A stretch of DNA of 64,000 nt from Sphingobacterium sp. UBA5670 (GTDB taxonomy: Bacteria > Bacteroidota > Bacteroidia > Sphingobacteriales > Sphingobacteriaceae): assembly GCF_002420705.1 (NCBI RefSeq), contig NZ_DIIM01000013.1, forward strand, positions 170,495-234,494. The letters are read 5' to 3'. The notes under the pieces were generated by a model. That model was not told the DNA's origin, searched no databases, and saw only the letters and a program-made list of their open reading frames with translations. Shown here piece after piece: positions 8,241-16,985 of the stretch; within the stretch, counting starts at the first letter, position 1, and the number at the start of each line of letters is the position of its first letter. Both the position numbers and the translations under genes were made by a program.

Positions 8241-9728
8241 ATGAGTAGTCCGGTTGGTATAGGTTTTCATTCTATGATTAAAATAGATCGCCGTAAGGAA
8301 GATGCTATCTATTTACAGATTGTTTATCAATTTATCCATGCGGTCAAACGTAATTTATTGGAAGAAGGGGATTTGTTGCCCGGAAGCCGGAAGATTGCAG
8401 ATGAATTAAAAGTACACCGAAAAACCGTCGTAGCAGCTTTATCAGAATTGCAAGAGCAGGGCTGGGTGGAAATTTTACCGAATCGAGGGACTTTTGTGAA
8501 AAACCCCGAATCTAATGGTACTTCGATGTCGACGACTGAGGCATTTAAACAACCACCGCATCTTGCGCCTTATTCTTTCCGGAAGGAGCTGATATTGGAT
8601 ATGCCTATGTTAGAAGCTCCAGAAAAGTATTATTTTACGGATGGAACACCTGATTATAGTGTCATTCCGGCTGAAGAGCTTGTACGCTTTTACGCATCGA
8701 TGGTGAAAAGGAAAAAGAAAAGTGATGATTTGCCGACGACAACGGAGGGCAATTTGTTTTTTCGGGACCAGTTAAGCTATTATCTGAACCTAACTAGGGG
8801 ATTTCATCTTTCCCGGAACTTCCTGTTGCCAATTGCCAGCCGCGAACAGATATTTTCAATCTTATCCCGATTATTAATTCGACGTGACGATATTGTGCTG
8901 GTTGAGGACTTAAGTTATTTTCTACCCAATATGATATTTAGTCAGGCAGGAGCCAAACTAAAAACCGTTCCGGTCGATGCGGATGGGATGATCGTAGATC
9001 GGATCGGAGATCAATTTAAGCCCGGAGAGATCAGGTGTGTTTATCTCAACACCCGATGTCAGTATCCAACGACGGTTAACCTTTCGGAAAAGCGGAAAAT
9101 GCAACTGTTACAGCTGGCCGAGCATTACGACTTTATCATTATTGAGGATGATGCTGACTTTGAGTCTTCTTTTATTAAAACAAAAGGGGAATCGCTTTTT
9201 CGGAAAAATGCAGGTAACCGGGTAATTTATACAGGTGCATTCGGAAGTTTCTTAGACCCCGGCTTCCAAATGAATTTTTTGATCGCGCCTCAGGATCTGC
9301 TGGATGAAGGTAAGAAATATCTGAATATCTTCGGAAAGCCGAATTTTATGATTGAGAAAACATTGGGTGAAATTATCCATCAGGGTGATATCTTTCGCTA
9401 TCAGCGAAAATTTCAGAAAATAATTGCAGAGCGCAAAGGGTTGTTTTCCATATTGTTACGACGTTATTTCGAAGAAGAAGTTACTTTCATCGTTCCAGGG
9501 TCTGGACTGGCCTTTTGGGTGCAGTTTAAGGCTGTTTTTTCCTTGACTGTTTTACAGGAAAAGGCACGGGAAAGGGGATTGTTGATCCCGAGCAATTGCC
9601 TTTATCAAAATAAAACCGTTACTGCATTACGATTGGGCTTTGCACATCTTGAAGAGCAAAGTATGGCAGATGCAATTTATTTGTTAAGGGCGGCCTATGG
9701 CGACTTGGTAGACGGCTCCACTAGCTGA
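8241..9728 (+). CDS. MocR/GntR-type regulator with degenerate aminotransferase domain
   Basis: 495-residue protein with an N-terminal GntR winged helix (residues 12-90, including LPGSRKIADELKVHRKTV) fused to a fold-type I aminotransferase-like domain, the MocR architecture. In working members PLP is bound by a Lys in a S-K motif and by a Tyr in EDDYD. Here the matching segments are EDDADFESS (302-310, Tyr to Ala) and YTGAFGSFLDPGF (330-342, Lys to Ser at 336), so covalent PLP binding is unlikely. The Arg near the C-terminus (LRLGFAHL) is kept. The protein may sense another ligand or only dimerise. Its divergent neighbour is bioB. An alternative start is Met12 (8274). Confidence 0.85.
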   Translation: MSSPVGIGFHSMIKIDRRKEDAIYLQIVYQFIHAVKRNLLEEGDLLPGSRKIADELKVHRKTVVAALSELQEQGWVEILPNRGTFVKNPESNGTSMSTTEAFKQPPHLAPYSFRKELILDMPMLEAPEKYYFTDGTPDYSVIPAEELVRFYASMVKRKKKSDDLPTTTEGNLFFRDQLSYYLNLTRGFHLSRNFLLPIASREQIFSILSRLLIRRDDIVLVEDLSYFLPNMIFSQAGAKLKTVPVDADGMIVDRIGDQFKPGEIRCVYLNTRCQYPTTVNLSEKRKMQLLQLAEHYDFIIIEDDADFESSFIKTKGESLFRKNAGNRVIYTGAFGSFLDPGFQMNFLIAPQDLLDEGKKYLNIFGKPNFMIEKTLGEIIHQGDIFRYQRKFQKIIAERKGLFSILLRRYFEEEVTFIVPGSGLAFWVQFKAVFSLTVLQEKARERGLLIPSNCLYQNKTVTALRLGFAHLEEQSMADAIYLLRAAYGDLVDGSTS

Positions 9729-9851
9729 TTTTGTAGGATATGGTTCAATTTGTTTTTGAGCCGGGGTAGCTGAGCATCGGATCGTCAACTTGGTATAAAG
9801 ATATGGGAATAATAACTTTTGGGGAAATTGGAGAAATAGCATAGCAAAGAA

Positions 9852-9879
9852 AAAGCCCAGCAAAGAATGTCTGGGCTTT
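9852..9879 (-). terminator. Hairpin terminator of the small acidic gene
   Basis: AAAGCCCAG (9852-9860) and CTGGGCTTT (9871-9879) form a 9-bp stem with a 10-nt loop; on the minus strand the stem is followed by a T-rich stretch. It ends transcription of the small gene at 9923-10018 and could also act on the MocR gene from the other side. Confidence 0.7.
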
Positions 9880-9922
9880 GAGATTATATAAGGGGAATAA
9901 TACTTGCTTAAAAAGTGAAGAC

Positions 9923-10018
9923 CTAGTCTTCATCGGTGATAATATCATCACCATCCAATTCGAAACCTTCTCCAAGGAAGGTATTCTCTAGTTCGAATAA
10001 ATCTGAATCTTTAATCAT
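9923..10018 (-). CDS. Tiny acidic protein (31 aa), unknown function
   Basis: 31-codon gene starting at the ATG at 10016-10018: MIKDSDLFELEN at the N-terminus and an Asp/Glu-rich tail (DGDDIITDED). No signal peptide or membrane segment. It is followed directly by a good hairpin terminator (9852-9879), which supports a real transcript. A longer frame over the same bases encodes a low-complexity, unlikely protein. I do not recognise a family. A second small acidic gene (56479-56640) has similar character. Moderate confidence because of the size. Confidence 0.55.
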   Translation of the reverse strand: MIKDSDLFELENTFLGEGFELDGDDIITDED

Positions 10019-10103
10019 TTTACTTTTTTTTTGATATTCAAAGTTATCACCCTTATTTAAGATAAACATCAATATAAAATGAAGTTTGTGTTAAGGATAA
10101 TTA

Positions 10104-12074
10104 TTATATTTTTTTGAGTACGACATCCAATTTTTCTGCTTGGATGATTCTGCTGAAAAACTCTTTTAAATCAAAATACTCTTCCGGCATAAATAAGGGT
10201 TTGTTTAACTGTGTTGCCGATTCGATAATCAGAACGTCCGGCGTCGTATTATTGATTTTGAAAATATATCGGGCGGCACGCTCAGGCAGAGCCATACTGA
10301 TATTTTTTAACTTACCTTCTGTTGGGTAGGAATAGCCTTTAGGCAATTTGATTTCCATGTAGCTTTCTTCCTGAACTAAAGAACCAAAGTCGATTGGATA
10401 ATTCCTTTCTGTTAGATTGAAAGGGTTTTTGGACATTTTGGTATCAATATAAGGATTGAATAGAAGTTGGTCATTTTGTAGCGTTGCAAAATTTTTAATC
10501 TCAATTTCAAATTCCTCGGTTAGTGGTTTATCAAGGGATTCCCGATTCGATACTTTAAAACTGTTGATTTTGATGCGATTGTTTTCTTCGTCTATTTTTT
10601 CGTAGTATTCTTCTTCAGAGTTGCTTCCTTGCAGGCGTTCACGCATTTTGGATGCTCCATAACCATTACGCGAGGTAATCCATTTTCCTTTTAATTCTCC
10701 ATTTTCCGATAATTCACCATAGAAGAAATTACTATAAGTCGAAGGAAGATTCGCATCGAGTTTTACCCAGTCGGATTCACCTTCTAAGGGGATTGATCTT
10801 CCCTGATAATTAACACATTTCATCGGAATATTTCCGAACAGCTCATAGGGAGAGGTCGCATCCAGCAGATAATAGTTTTCACCTATTTTTACCCGTGCAA
10901 TCACATGGTTGAATTCGGATATGGCCGGTGCATAAAGTCCGGCATAGCCATTTTCACGTGTCGATAAAATAACAGGGATGGCATCTAGCTTCGCATAACG
11001 TAGGGCATTGACCAGTCCAAGGTTAATATCGGCGCTATTGCCGGTTCTTTTTTCGATGGCTTCTTTGATATTTTTTGCGTAGATCGAATGGCGGTTATTC
11101 CATTTTATTTGTTTCTGAAAATAAGTATAGAGCCTGACCGCTTTTTGTAGGTCGTCTTTTGAATCCTGCAATACAGGTTCAATGAACTCCTTCAATGCCG
11201 TTTTTCGCTTTACTTGTCCACCAAAACTTTCGTCCTGTACGAGTTTATCTCTGACATTTTCCCACGTGAGCGAGAAGTCTTTTGTCGGTCCCATTGGAAC
11301 GCTATACCTGCCGAGTTCGAAGAAGATAATTGATCTGAAATTTTTGGAAGAAGTCATGTAATCTTCGGTATGGAAAGCTGGTATATTTTCCATGGTATAG
11401 GTGGTTTTGCTACCTAGGACTTCTCCGACTTCAGAATTTAAGCCAGTGTTGTAATTTTCTACTTTCCGATCACTGACGGCTAATCCACCTTTTAAATTGG
11501 CTTTATAGTGGCAGATCTCGGGAATGCGAGTGACGTATTGGCTATAAAGTTTCGGAAGATCTTCCTGAAATTCCCAAGCATTTAGGTTAAAGATAAATGG
11601 AGATTCTGTACGGTAACGGTATTCAATAATTGTACCTTCTTGGACCTGCGGAATGGCCGCTTTCGTTATTGCATAGTTTTCTGAGGAGTTTTCGTTAAAA
11701 ATATTCGCTTTGGTCATCTCTGTTTCCTCGACCTTATCACCCACGAGGTGATAGGATGCTCCCTTGATGTCCATAAGAACTTCCCGATCGTTTCCATTTT
11801 TATAGAGTGGAATGCTGAAGTTCGCATAATTGTAGGCCTCTTTATTTAAAATTTTAATACGAACATGTTTAAAAAATTCAACAACTAAACCTTTGTTTTT
11901 ATTATAGCTGACTTCGGCCGAGCCATACTCACGTAAGACAAAGGCATTTGCTGCCGTATCTATTTTATCGACATTAATGGCAAAATCTTCCTTTTTTAGT
12001 TTACCGAACGAAAAATCTTGTGCTTGTAGGGATATACCACTAAGCAGGAGGAGGCCAGTGAAAAAACTTTTCAT
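10104..12074 (-). CDS. DUF3857/transglutaminase-like secreted protein, catalytic Cys absent
   Basis: 656-residue protein with a Sec signal peptide (residues 1-18, ending LQAQ), an N-terminal DUF3857 domain (about 45-230), a transglutaminase-like core (about 300-410) and a C-terminal beta region. In active relatives the core has a Cys in a GxCxD-type motif; here the matching segment is GNSADINL (345-352), so the nucleophile is replaced by Ser347, while the His (NHVIA, 390) and Asp (LLDATS, 405) positions are kept. It is therefore probably a non-enzymatic binding or scaffold protein of the periplasm or surface. Single gene; the following operon lies upstream on the same strand 94 bp away. Confidence 0.85.
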   Translation of the reverse strand: MKSFFTGLLLLSGISLQAQDFSFGKLKKEDFAINVDKIDTAANAFVLREYGSAEVSYNKNKGLVVEFFKHVRIKILNKEAYNYANFSIPLYKNGNDREVLMDIKGASYHLVGDKVEETEMTKANIFNENSSENYAITKAAIPQVQEGTIIEYRYRTESPFIFNLNAWEFQEDLPKLYSQYVTRIPEICHYKANLKGGLAVSDRKVENYNTGLNSEVGEVLGSKTTYTMENIPAFHTEDYMTSSKNFRSIIFFELGRYSVPMGPTKDFSLTWENVRDKLVQDESFGGQVKRKTALKEFIEPVLQDSKDDLQKAVRLYTYFQKQIKWNNRHSIYAKNIKEAIEKRTGNSADINLGLVNALRYAKLDAIPVILSTRENGYAGLYAPAISEFNHVIARVKIGENYYLLDATSPYELFGNIPMKCVNYQGRSIPLEGESDWVKLDANLPSTYSNFFYGELSENGELKGKWITSRNGYGASKMRERLQGSNSEEEYYEKIDEENNRIKINSFKVSNRESLDKPLTEEFEIEIKNFATLQNDQLLFNPYIDTKMSKNPFNLTERNYPIDFGSLVQEESYMEIKLPKGYSYPTEGKLKNISMALPERAARYIFKINNTTPDVLIIESATQLNKPLFMPEEYFDLKEFFSRIIQAEKLDVVLKKI

Positions 12075-12168
12075 AAAAAATGACTGTATGGTTAAGAATT
12101 ATAACACTAAAGTATGAAATAATTTTAAATCAAAACTCCTAGAAATTAAAATGGTGAGAAAAATTAAT

Positions 12169-13440
12169 TTACAAGGTGAATTCGAACGTTAAAGTAACAT
12201 AACGGTAGTCTTCGCCTTTCCATTTTGGACCTGAAAGTAAGATTTCTTTCGCCTTGGTGTCAAGGTAGTCATTGGCACTCTGTAGAATACTGATATGGGT
12301 TGGCAATCCATCTTTATCGATATAGAAGCTTAGACGAACGGTACCTTCGTAGCGGCTGTTGGCAGTTTTTTTCTTGATATAGTTATTGAACGATTTCCAG
12401 CCCCAGATAGGTTCAGCACTTTTTGATTTGCGTGAAGACATGGTTGTGACGACGACTTCTTCAAGTGAGTTGCTGGAAGGCTGCAGTTTGATCGTTGTGT
12501 TTTTACTGCGGCGCATATTTAATGCTATAGGATTATAACCCAACGCCATAATGTCGACAAGTGAATCCATTGTACTAGGCTGAACGGTCGCTTGTCCCTG
12601 TGCGTCGGTATTAGTTGCCAACTTGCTATTGGGCTGAATGATTGTCACTCCCGAAATCGGTAAGCCTGTCTCTTTGTCCCGAATGGTGAGTTGTAGTGGC
12701 GTTCCCGATTGTTGGATGGCCGAGATGCCTGCAGCTTTACCTGCCAAAGTATTGTTGAAACTCGAGGTTCCCCGAATCATAATCGTTTGGGGGGCATCTT
12801 TTTTCTTTGCCATTGGCGCATAACCGATAACAATTGCACTGTCTGTAGGTCTTAATCCAAATACAGGACGATCACTATTAAGGCGACCTTCCATTTCTTC
12901 CAATGATTTTACACGTAGGGAGGGTTCCTGCGATAAAATCGTGACCTCCTCATGTGGATGTTGTTCACGAAAACGGGGGCTGTTGTTATCTGCCAATTGT
13001 GGCGAACGATCTTGCTGTTCGATTTTTGACGTGATATCATCTGTGGTCGTGATAGAATCCTTTCCTATAACCTTTGTTTTTGGCTTGTCCCGGGTAACGT
13101 CTACGTCAGCAGTACGTTTTGCCTCAGATGTATTTTTTTTCTGCTGCCAGAAAAGTACAAGACCTACACCCAAAACGATTACTGTAGAGGCGGCGATGGC
13201 CAGTCTTTTCCAGTCAAATATTTTAATTGTAGTAGCCTTATCTCTTTTTGCACGTTGGCTAATCTGTTGATTGATTGCGGCAATTACGGTTTTATTTTGA
13301 TCCATCTCTATACCCATCAGAACATCCGCCAACATGGGGTCGCGCTGTGCCTCACGCTCAAGAGCGTACATCTCCGTAGGAGATAGTTCACCGTTGACGT
13401 ATTTCTTTAAGTATGCTATGTCGTAATTACTGTTGCTCAT
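12169..13440 (-). CDS. Membrane anti-sigma-like protein with regulatory and TonB C-terminal domains
   Basis: 423-residue single-pass protein. A cytoplasmic anti-sigma-like N-terminus (1-65, YLKKYVNGELSPTEMYALE) precedes a transmembrane helix at about 80-98. The periplasmic part has a segment resembling a TonB-dependent receptor plug (TIMIRGTSSF at 219-228 and LAGKAAGISAI at 232-242), a carboxypeptidase-D-regulatory fold (about 250-320), the motif EEVVVT (327-332) and a TonB C-terminal domain (about 341-423). It overlaps the upstream ECF sigma gene by 14 bp, so it most likely holds that sigma factor at the membrane. The TonB end suggests contact with an outer-membrane partner; this is inference. 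Confidence 0.8.
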   Translation of the reverse strand: MSNSNYDIAYLKKYVNGELSPTEMYALEREAQRDPMLADVLMGIEMDQNKTVIAAINQQISQRAKRDKATTIKIFDWKRLAIAASTVIVLGVGLVLFWQQKKNTSEAKRTADVDVTRDKPKTKVIGKDSITTTDDITSKIEQQDRSPQLADNNSPRFREQHPHEEVTILSQEPSLRVKSLEEMEGRLNSDRPVFGLRPTDSAIVIGYAPMAKKKDAPQTIMIRGTSSFNNTLAGKAAGISAIQQSGTPLQLTIRDKETGLPISGVTIIQPNSKLATNTDAQGQATVQPSTMDSLVDIMALGYNPIALNMRRSKNTTIKLQPSSNSLEEVVVTTMSSRKSKSAEPIWGWKSFNNYIKKKTANSRYEGTVRLSFYIDKDGLPTHISILQSANDYLDTKAKEILLSGPKWKGEDYRYVTLTFEFTL

Positions 13441-14005
13441 TCCAAGCCTCCATGCAATTTTTTAAATTCCGTTTCCCATTTTGGATATAACTCTTTACTT
13501 CGTTCAAGCTATAACCGGTAGATTCACTAATCTCTTTGTAACATTTTTCCTCTAAAAAGAAGAGTCTGACCGACTGTTGCTGTTTTTCTGGCAATTTGCC
13601 CAGACAGCCTTCCATAGCCGTTAACTGTTCTTCTTTTTCATCATATTGTTCATACTGATGCATGTCTCCGGGAAATTTCACAAATTCATCCAAAGAAATT
13701 TGAGATTTGTTCTTTTGAGACCTTAAATACATCAGGCAATGATTCTTGCTTAATACATAGAGCCATCTCGGAAAGTCCTTGATTTCTTGTTTATTGACCT
13801 TATATATTAATTCTTCAAAGATATTCATGACAGCGTCTTTGCTCAGTTCGGAATCTTGGAGATACCGTAAGCAAACGTAGTATACCATCTCTGTATGTCG
13901 CTGGAATAGATCGCCCAATACCTGGAGATTCATGGACTCCTGATAGTGCAACAAGAGCTCATGGTCTTGTGGTGTATCTATTTTTGACGACTTGAATGCA
14001 AACAT
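13427..14005 (-). CDS. ECF-type RNA polymerase sigma factor
   Basis: 192-residue sigma-70 family factor with region 2 (about 25-90, including YYVCLRYLQDSELSKDAVMNIFEEL and the DNA-melting part FPRWLYVLSKNHCLMYLR) and region 4 (about 125-180, LPEKQQQSVRLFFLEEKCYKEISESTGYS-like helix-turn-helix). Its end overlaps the anti-sigma-like gene by 14 bp. The divergent gene at 14086 (vWA protein with the same 'EVVVT' hallmark) is a possible target. No autogenous promoter motif could be recognised. Confidence 0.9.
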   Translation of the reverse strand: MFAFKSSKIDTPQDHELLLHYQESMNLQVLGDLFQRHTEMVYYVCLRYLQDSELSKDAVMNIFEELIYKVNKQEIKDFPRWLYVLSKNHCLMYLRSQKNKSQISLDEFVKFPGDMHQYEQYDEKEEQLTAMEGCLGKLPEKQQQSVRLFFLEEKCYKEISESTGYSLNEVKSYIQNGKRNLKNCMEAWNEQQ

Positions 14006-14085
14006 TTATTGGTTAAAAATATTTTTTTTTTCTGGTTTATGGAAATTTAATATTTACGGCATCCCTTGGCAAAAATGTGAACAAT

Positions 14086-15948
14086 ATGAGAACAATACTT
14101 TTTGTGATGGGCTTGTTGCTATCCATAGGTGGATATGCCAAGCAGGGATATGAAGTCAGCGGTCAGGTGGTGGATGCAAATACGGGCATTGCTCTAGCTG
14201 GTGTGCAGGTAAGCAATGCCGTAACCAAAGCGCGAAGCCTGACCGATGACAAAGGAAATTATCGCATCCAGGTCCGTGATGGTAAAAATACCTTGGTTTT
14301 TAGTTACCTCGGGTATCTCGAGCAACGGGTAGCGGTCAACCATCGGTCGAAGGTTGATGTGGCCTTGGTGCAGCAAAACAATACACTGGATGAAGTTGTG
14401 GTGACCGGATATGAGCGAAAAGCAAAGCGCCAGACGGCACCGATGATGAATGTTAATACAACTTTGTCGGGGCAAGTATCAAGTTTGTATATCAGAGGAA
14501 CGGCGTATATGCCTAATCAAAACCAGGAATCTTATCAGAAGGTAAAGGAAAACAAGTTTATCAATCCCCTTAAAGAACCTTTATCGACGTTTGCGGCAGA
14601 TGTTGATGCCGCCTCTTATAGTAATGTACGTCGTTTTATCAATTCGGGAAGTTTGCCTGAAAAAGATGCGGTACGCGTTGAAGAGATGATCAATTATTTT
14701 CAGTATGAGGTGGCTGGACCTAAAAATGGAGAACCTGTAAATATCGTCACCGAATTGACGAAGGCGCCTTGGAATACCGCGAATCAGCTGATGCGTGTAA
14801 CGTTAAAAGCGAAAGATATGCCTACGGAAAAGCTTAAAGCTTCTAATCTCGTGTTTTTGATTGATGTTTCCGGGTCGATGATGGGACCGGGTCGTCTACC
14901 TTTAGTGAAAGCTTCGTTGAAGATGTTGGTTGATCAGCTTCGTGACATAGACCATGTAGCTATTGTGACTTATGCCGGATCGGCAGGGGTAAAACTGGAG
15001 AGTACGCCCGGTGATGAAAAGATGAAAATAAAATCGGCTATTGAAGAGCTCGAAGCCGGTGGAAGTACTGCTGGTGCTGCAGGAATTAAGAAGGCTTACG
15101 AAATTGCGAAGCAACAATTTATCAAAGGTGGAAACAACCGGATTATTTTGGCTAGTGACGGCGATTTCAATGTTGGGGAGAGCAGTGACGAATCAATGGA
15201 AGAACTGATTGCCAAAGAAAGTAAATCAGGCGTTTTCCTTACGGTACTTGGTTATGGTATGGGGAATCTTAAGGACAGTAAGATGGAAATCCTTGCGGAC
15301 AAAGGTCATGGAAATTACGCTTATATCGATAATATTTCGGAAGCACGGAAGGCGATGGTGACGGAATTCGGGGGAACGTTGTTTACTGTTGCTAAAGATG
15401 TAAAGATCCAGGTCGAATTCAATCCAACTTATGTGCAAGCCTATCGCTTGGTGGGATACGAAAACCGCTTGCTGGAGGCCGAGGATTTCAATAATGATCA
15501 AAAGATGGGCGGTGATATGGGGGTAGGCCATGTGGTGACAGCCTTGTATGAAATCGTACCTGTTGGTGTTGAGTCGGGAATGGTCGGAACGGTAGATCCA
15601 TTAAAATATCAGCAGCGTGCACATCAGGCAGCTGGACAGAGAAATGCAGAACTGGCCACAGTTAAATTTCGGTATAAGGAGCCTGAAGGGGAGAAAAGTA
15701 AGTTGCAGCAAAAGGTGGTAGGAACTACGGTAACGGAGTTGAATAAGGTGAGTGAAGATTTTCGTTTTGTAACAGCGGTAGCGGAACTTGGTTTACTACT
15801 TCGGGACTCTGATTTTAAGCAAAAGGCCAATTTTGAGCAGCTGATCTTGCGTGCAAAAGCTTCCAAAGGAAAAGATGAAGAAGGTTATCGTGCTGAATTT
15901 ATCCGTATGGCTGAAAATGCACGGGACTTATCGAGGTCAAAGGAATAA
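14086..15948 (+). CDS. von Willebrand factor A protein with carboxypeptidase-regulatory domain (YfbK-like)
   Basis: 620-residue exported protein. A signal peptide (MRTILFVMGLLLSIGGYA) is followed by a CarboxypepD-regulatory-like domain (about 22-100) ending in LDEVVVTGYERK, a short plug-like piece with LYIRGT, a YfbK-type N-terminal region (FAADVDAASYSNVRRFI) and a vWA domain with the MIDAS motif DVSGS (in VFLIDVSGSMMG). vWA domains bind metal-dependently to protein partners. I took the ATG at 14086; a GTG three codons upstream is possible. It is divergent from the ECF sigma gene and shares two sequence hallmarks with the sigma partner protein, so the three probably form one surface-signalling unit. 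Confidence 0.88.
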   Translation: MRTILFVMGLLLSIGGYAKQGYEVSGQVVDANTGIALAGVQVSNAVTKARSLTDDKGNYRIQVRDGKNTLVFSYLGYLEQRVAVNHRSKVDVALVQQNNTLDEVVVTGYERKAKRQTAPMMNVNTTLSGQVSSLYIRGTAYMPNQNQESYQKVKENKFINPLKEPLSTFAADVDAASYSNVRRFINSGSLPEKDAVRVEEMINYFQYEVAGPKNGEPVNIVTELTKAPWNTANQLMRVTLKAKDMPTEKLKASNLVFLIDVSGSMMGPGRLPLVKASLKMLVDQLRDIDHVAIVTYAGSAGVKLESTPGDEKMKIKSAIEELEAGGSTAGAAGIKKAYEIAKQQFIKGGNNRIILASDGDFNVGESSDESMEELIAKESKSGVFLTVLGYGMGNLKDSKMEILADKGHGNYAYIDNISEARKAMVTEFGGTLFTVAKDVKIQVEFNPTYVQAYRLVGYENRLLEAEDFNNDQKMGGDMGVGHVVTALYEIVPVGVESGMVGTVDPLKYQQRAHQAAGQRNAELATVKFRYKEPEGEKSKLQQKVVGTTVTELNKVSEDFRFVTAVAELGLLLRDSDFKQKANFEQLILRAKASKGKDEEGYRAEFIRMAENARDLSRSKE

Positions 15949-16230
15949 ATTAAGATAAGAATATCCAAAAGTATGTTGAGCAACGGCAACGGAAAGGCTG
16001 ATGCTGAAAATACTTTAGTTTTGGGATCATAGACAAAAAAGTAAATAAAATCTATATTTTTAAGCCATAAATAAAAGGAACGTATTTTGCTGTTGTGACT
16101 GATGTTACACGCTATTTGGATGAGGCGATGAATTGGATGGCTTTTTTTGGTGAATAGAGGTCACTTGTAAAGGAATCGGTTAAGCTGTCTATGTTAAGGC
16201 AAATATGCGGGAATAAAAAATAATAAATAA

Positions 16231-16641
16231 ATGAAGAATTTCTTCTTGTGCTTTTTTTTAGCGATTGGTATTGCGATACCTACAGTAGCCCAAAACGCCG
16301 GTTTGAATAAACAGCAGACGATGGCCTATATTAACAAGCTGTATAAAGTAGCTTATCATTATAAGGATACAAAAATTGATACGGTGACGGTAGACGGAAG
16401 AGTGCTGACAGTCTTTCTTTCCAGTGGCCAGCATTTTCGAAGCGATATTGCCAAATCAGATGTACTAGTCATTGCCAGGGTAAAATCAGGGTATCAGATT
16501 CGATTCAAGTCGTCGCCAAGCACGGATGAAATTTTATGGGCAATCCAAACTGAAGATGATGCCAAACGTCTGAAAAATGCGCTGGAACATCTGATTAAAA
16601 TTGTAAAAACGGAGAAAAAGACAGATCCTTTCGGTAGTTAA
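16231..16641 (+). CDS. Small exported protein, unknown
   Basis: 136 residues with a clear Sec signal peptide (MKNFFLCFFLAIGIAIPTVAQ). The mature part has an alternating beta-strand pattern (KIDTVTVDGRVLTVFLSS) and a C-terminal helix (EDDAKRLKNALEHLIKIVK). No family recognised. It lies alone, 282 bp after the vWA gene; the intervening bases show no further gene. Confidence 0.7.
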   Translation: MKNFFLCFFLAIGIAIPTVAQNAGLNKQQTMAYINKLYKVAYHYKDTKIDTVTVDGRVLTVFLSSGQHFRSDIAKSDVLVIARVKSGYQIRFKSSPSTDEILWAIQTEDDAKRLKNALEHLIKIVKTEKKTDPFGS

Positions 16642-16679
16642 GTACTTTAGAAGCGTTGTGGTCTGATGAATACTAGAAT

Positions 16680-16706
16680 GTTCGGCAAGGTATGAGCTTG
16701 CCGAAC
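16680..16706. repeat. Inverted repeat in the 16642-16985 gap
   Basis: GTTCGGCAAG (16680-16689) and CTTGCCGAAC (16697-16706) form a perfect 10-bp stem with a 7-nt loop just after the small exported gene. There is no T-run, so it is at best an atypical terminator. The rest of this 344-bp gap holds no gene or other structure that I can see. Confidence 0.5.
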
Positions 16707-16985
16707 TGAATAGAGAAAGTAGTAGGGCTTGCACATGGATATGTGTTGAGGATTGCTGAGGGGGTAACCAAATGCCTACTAGATATAAAGACGATTGGCT
16801 TCATGGCCGAAATTGATGTGGCTGTTGAAACCATCGATTGTAAATCACATCGTTTGTACTAAGTTAAGGTGCTTACATAAATTTAGGGTTAATATGTTGT
16901 TATCTTATTGTAATTAAGTGTTTTGTATTTTGTTGTTGAATTCCTTTATTTATCCTTTTAATGAATTGTCTTGCTATGAATACTT

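Noticed and set aside
9745..9975. 76-codon minus-strand frame after the MocR gene
   Set aside because: Crosses the terminator hairpin at 9852-9879 and overlaps the better supported 31-codon acidic gene in another frame.
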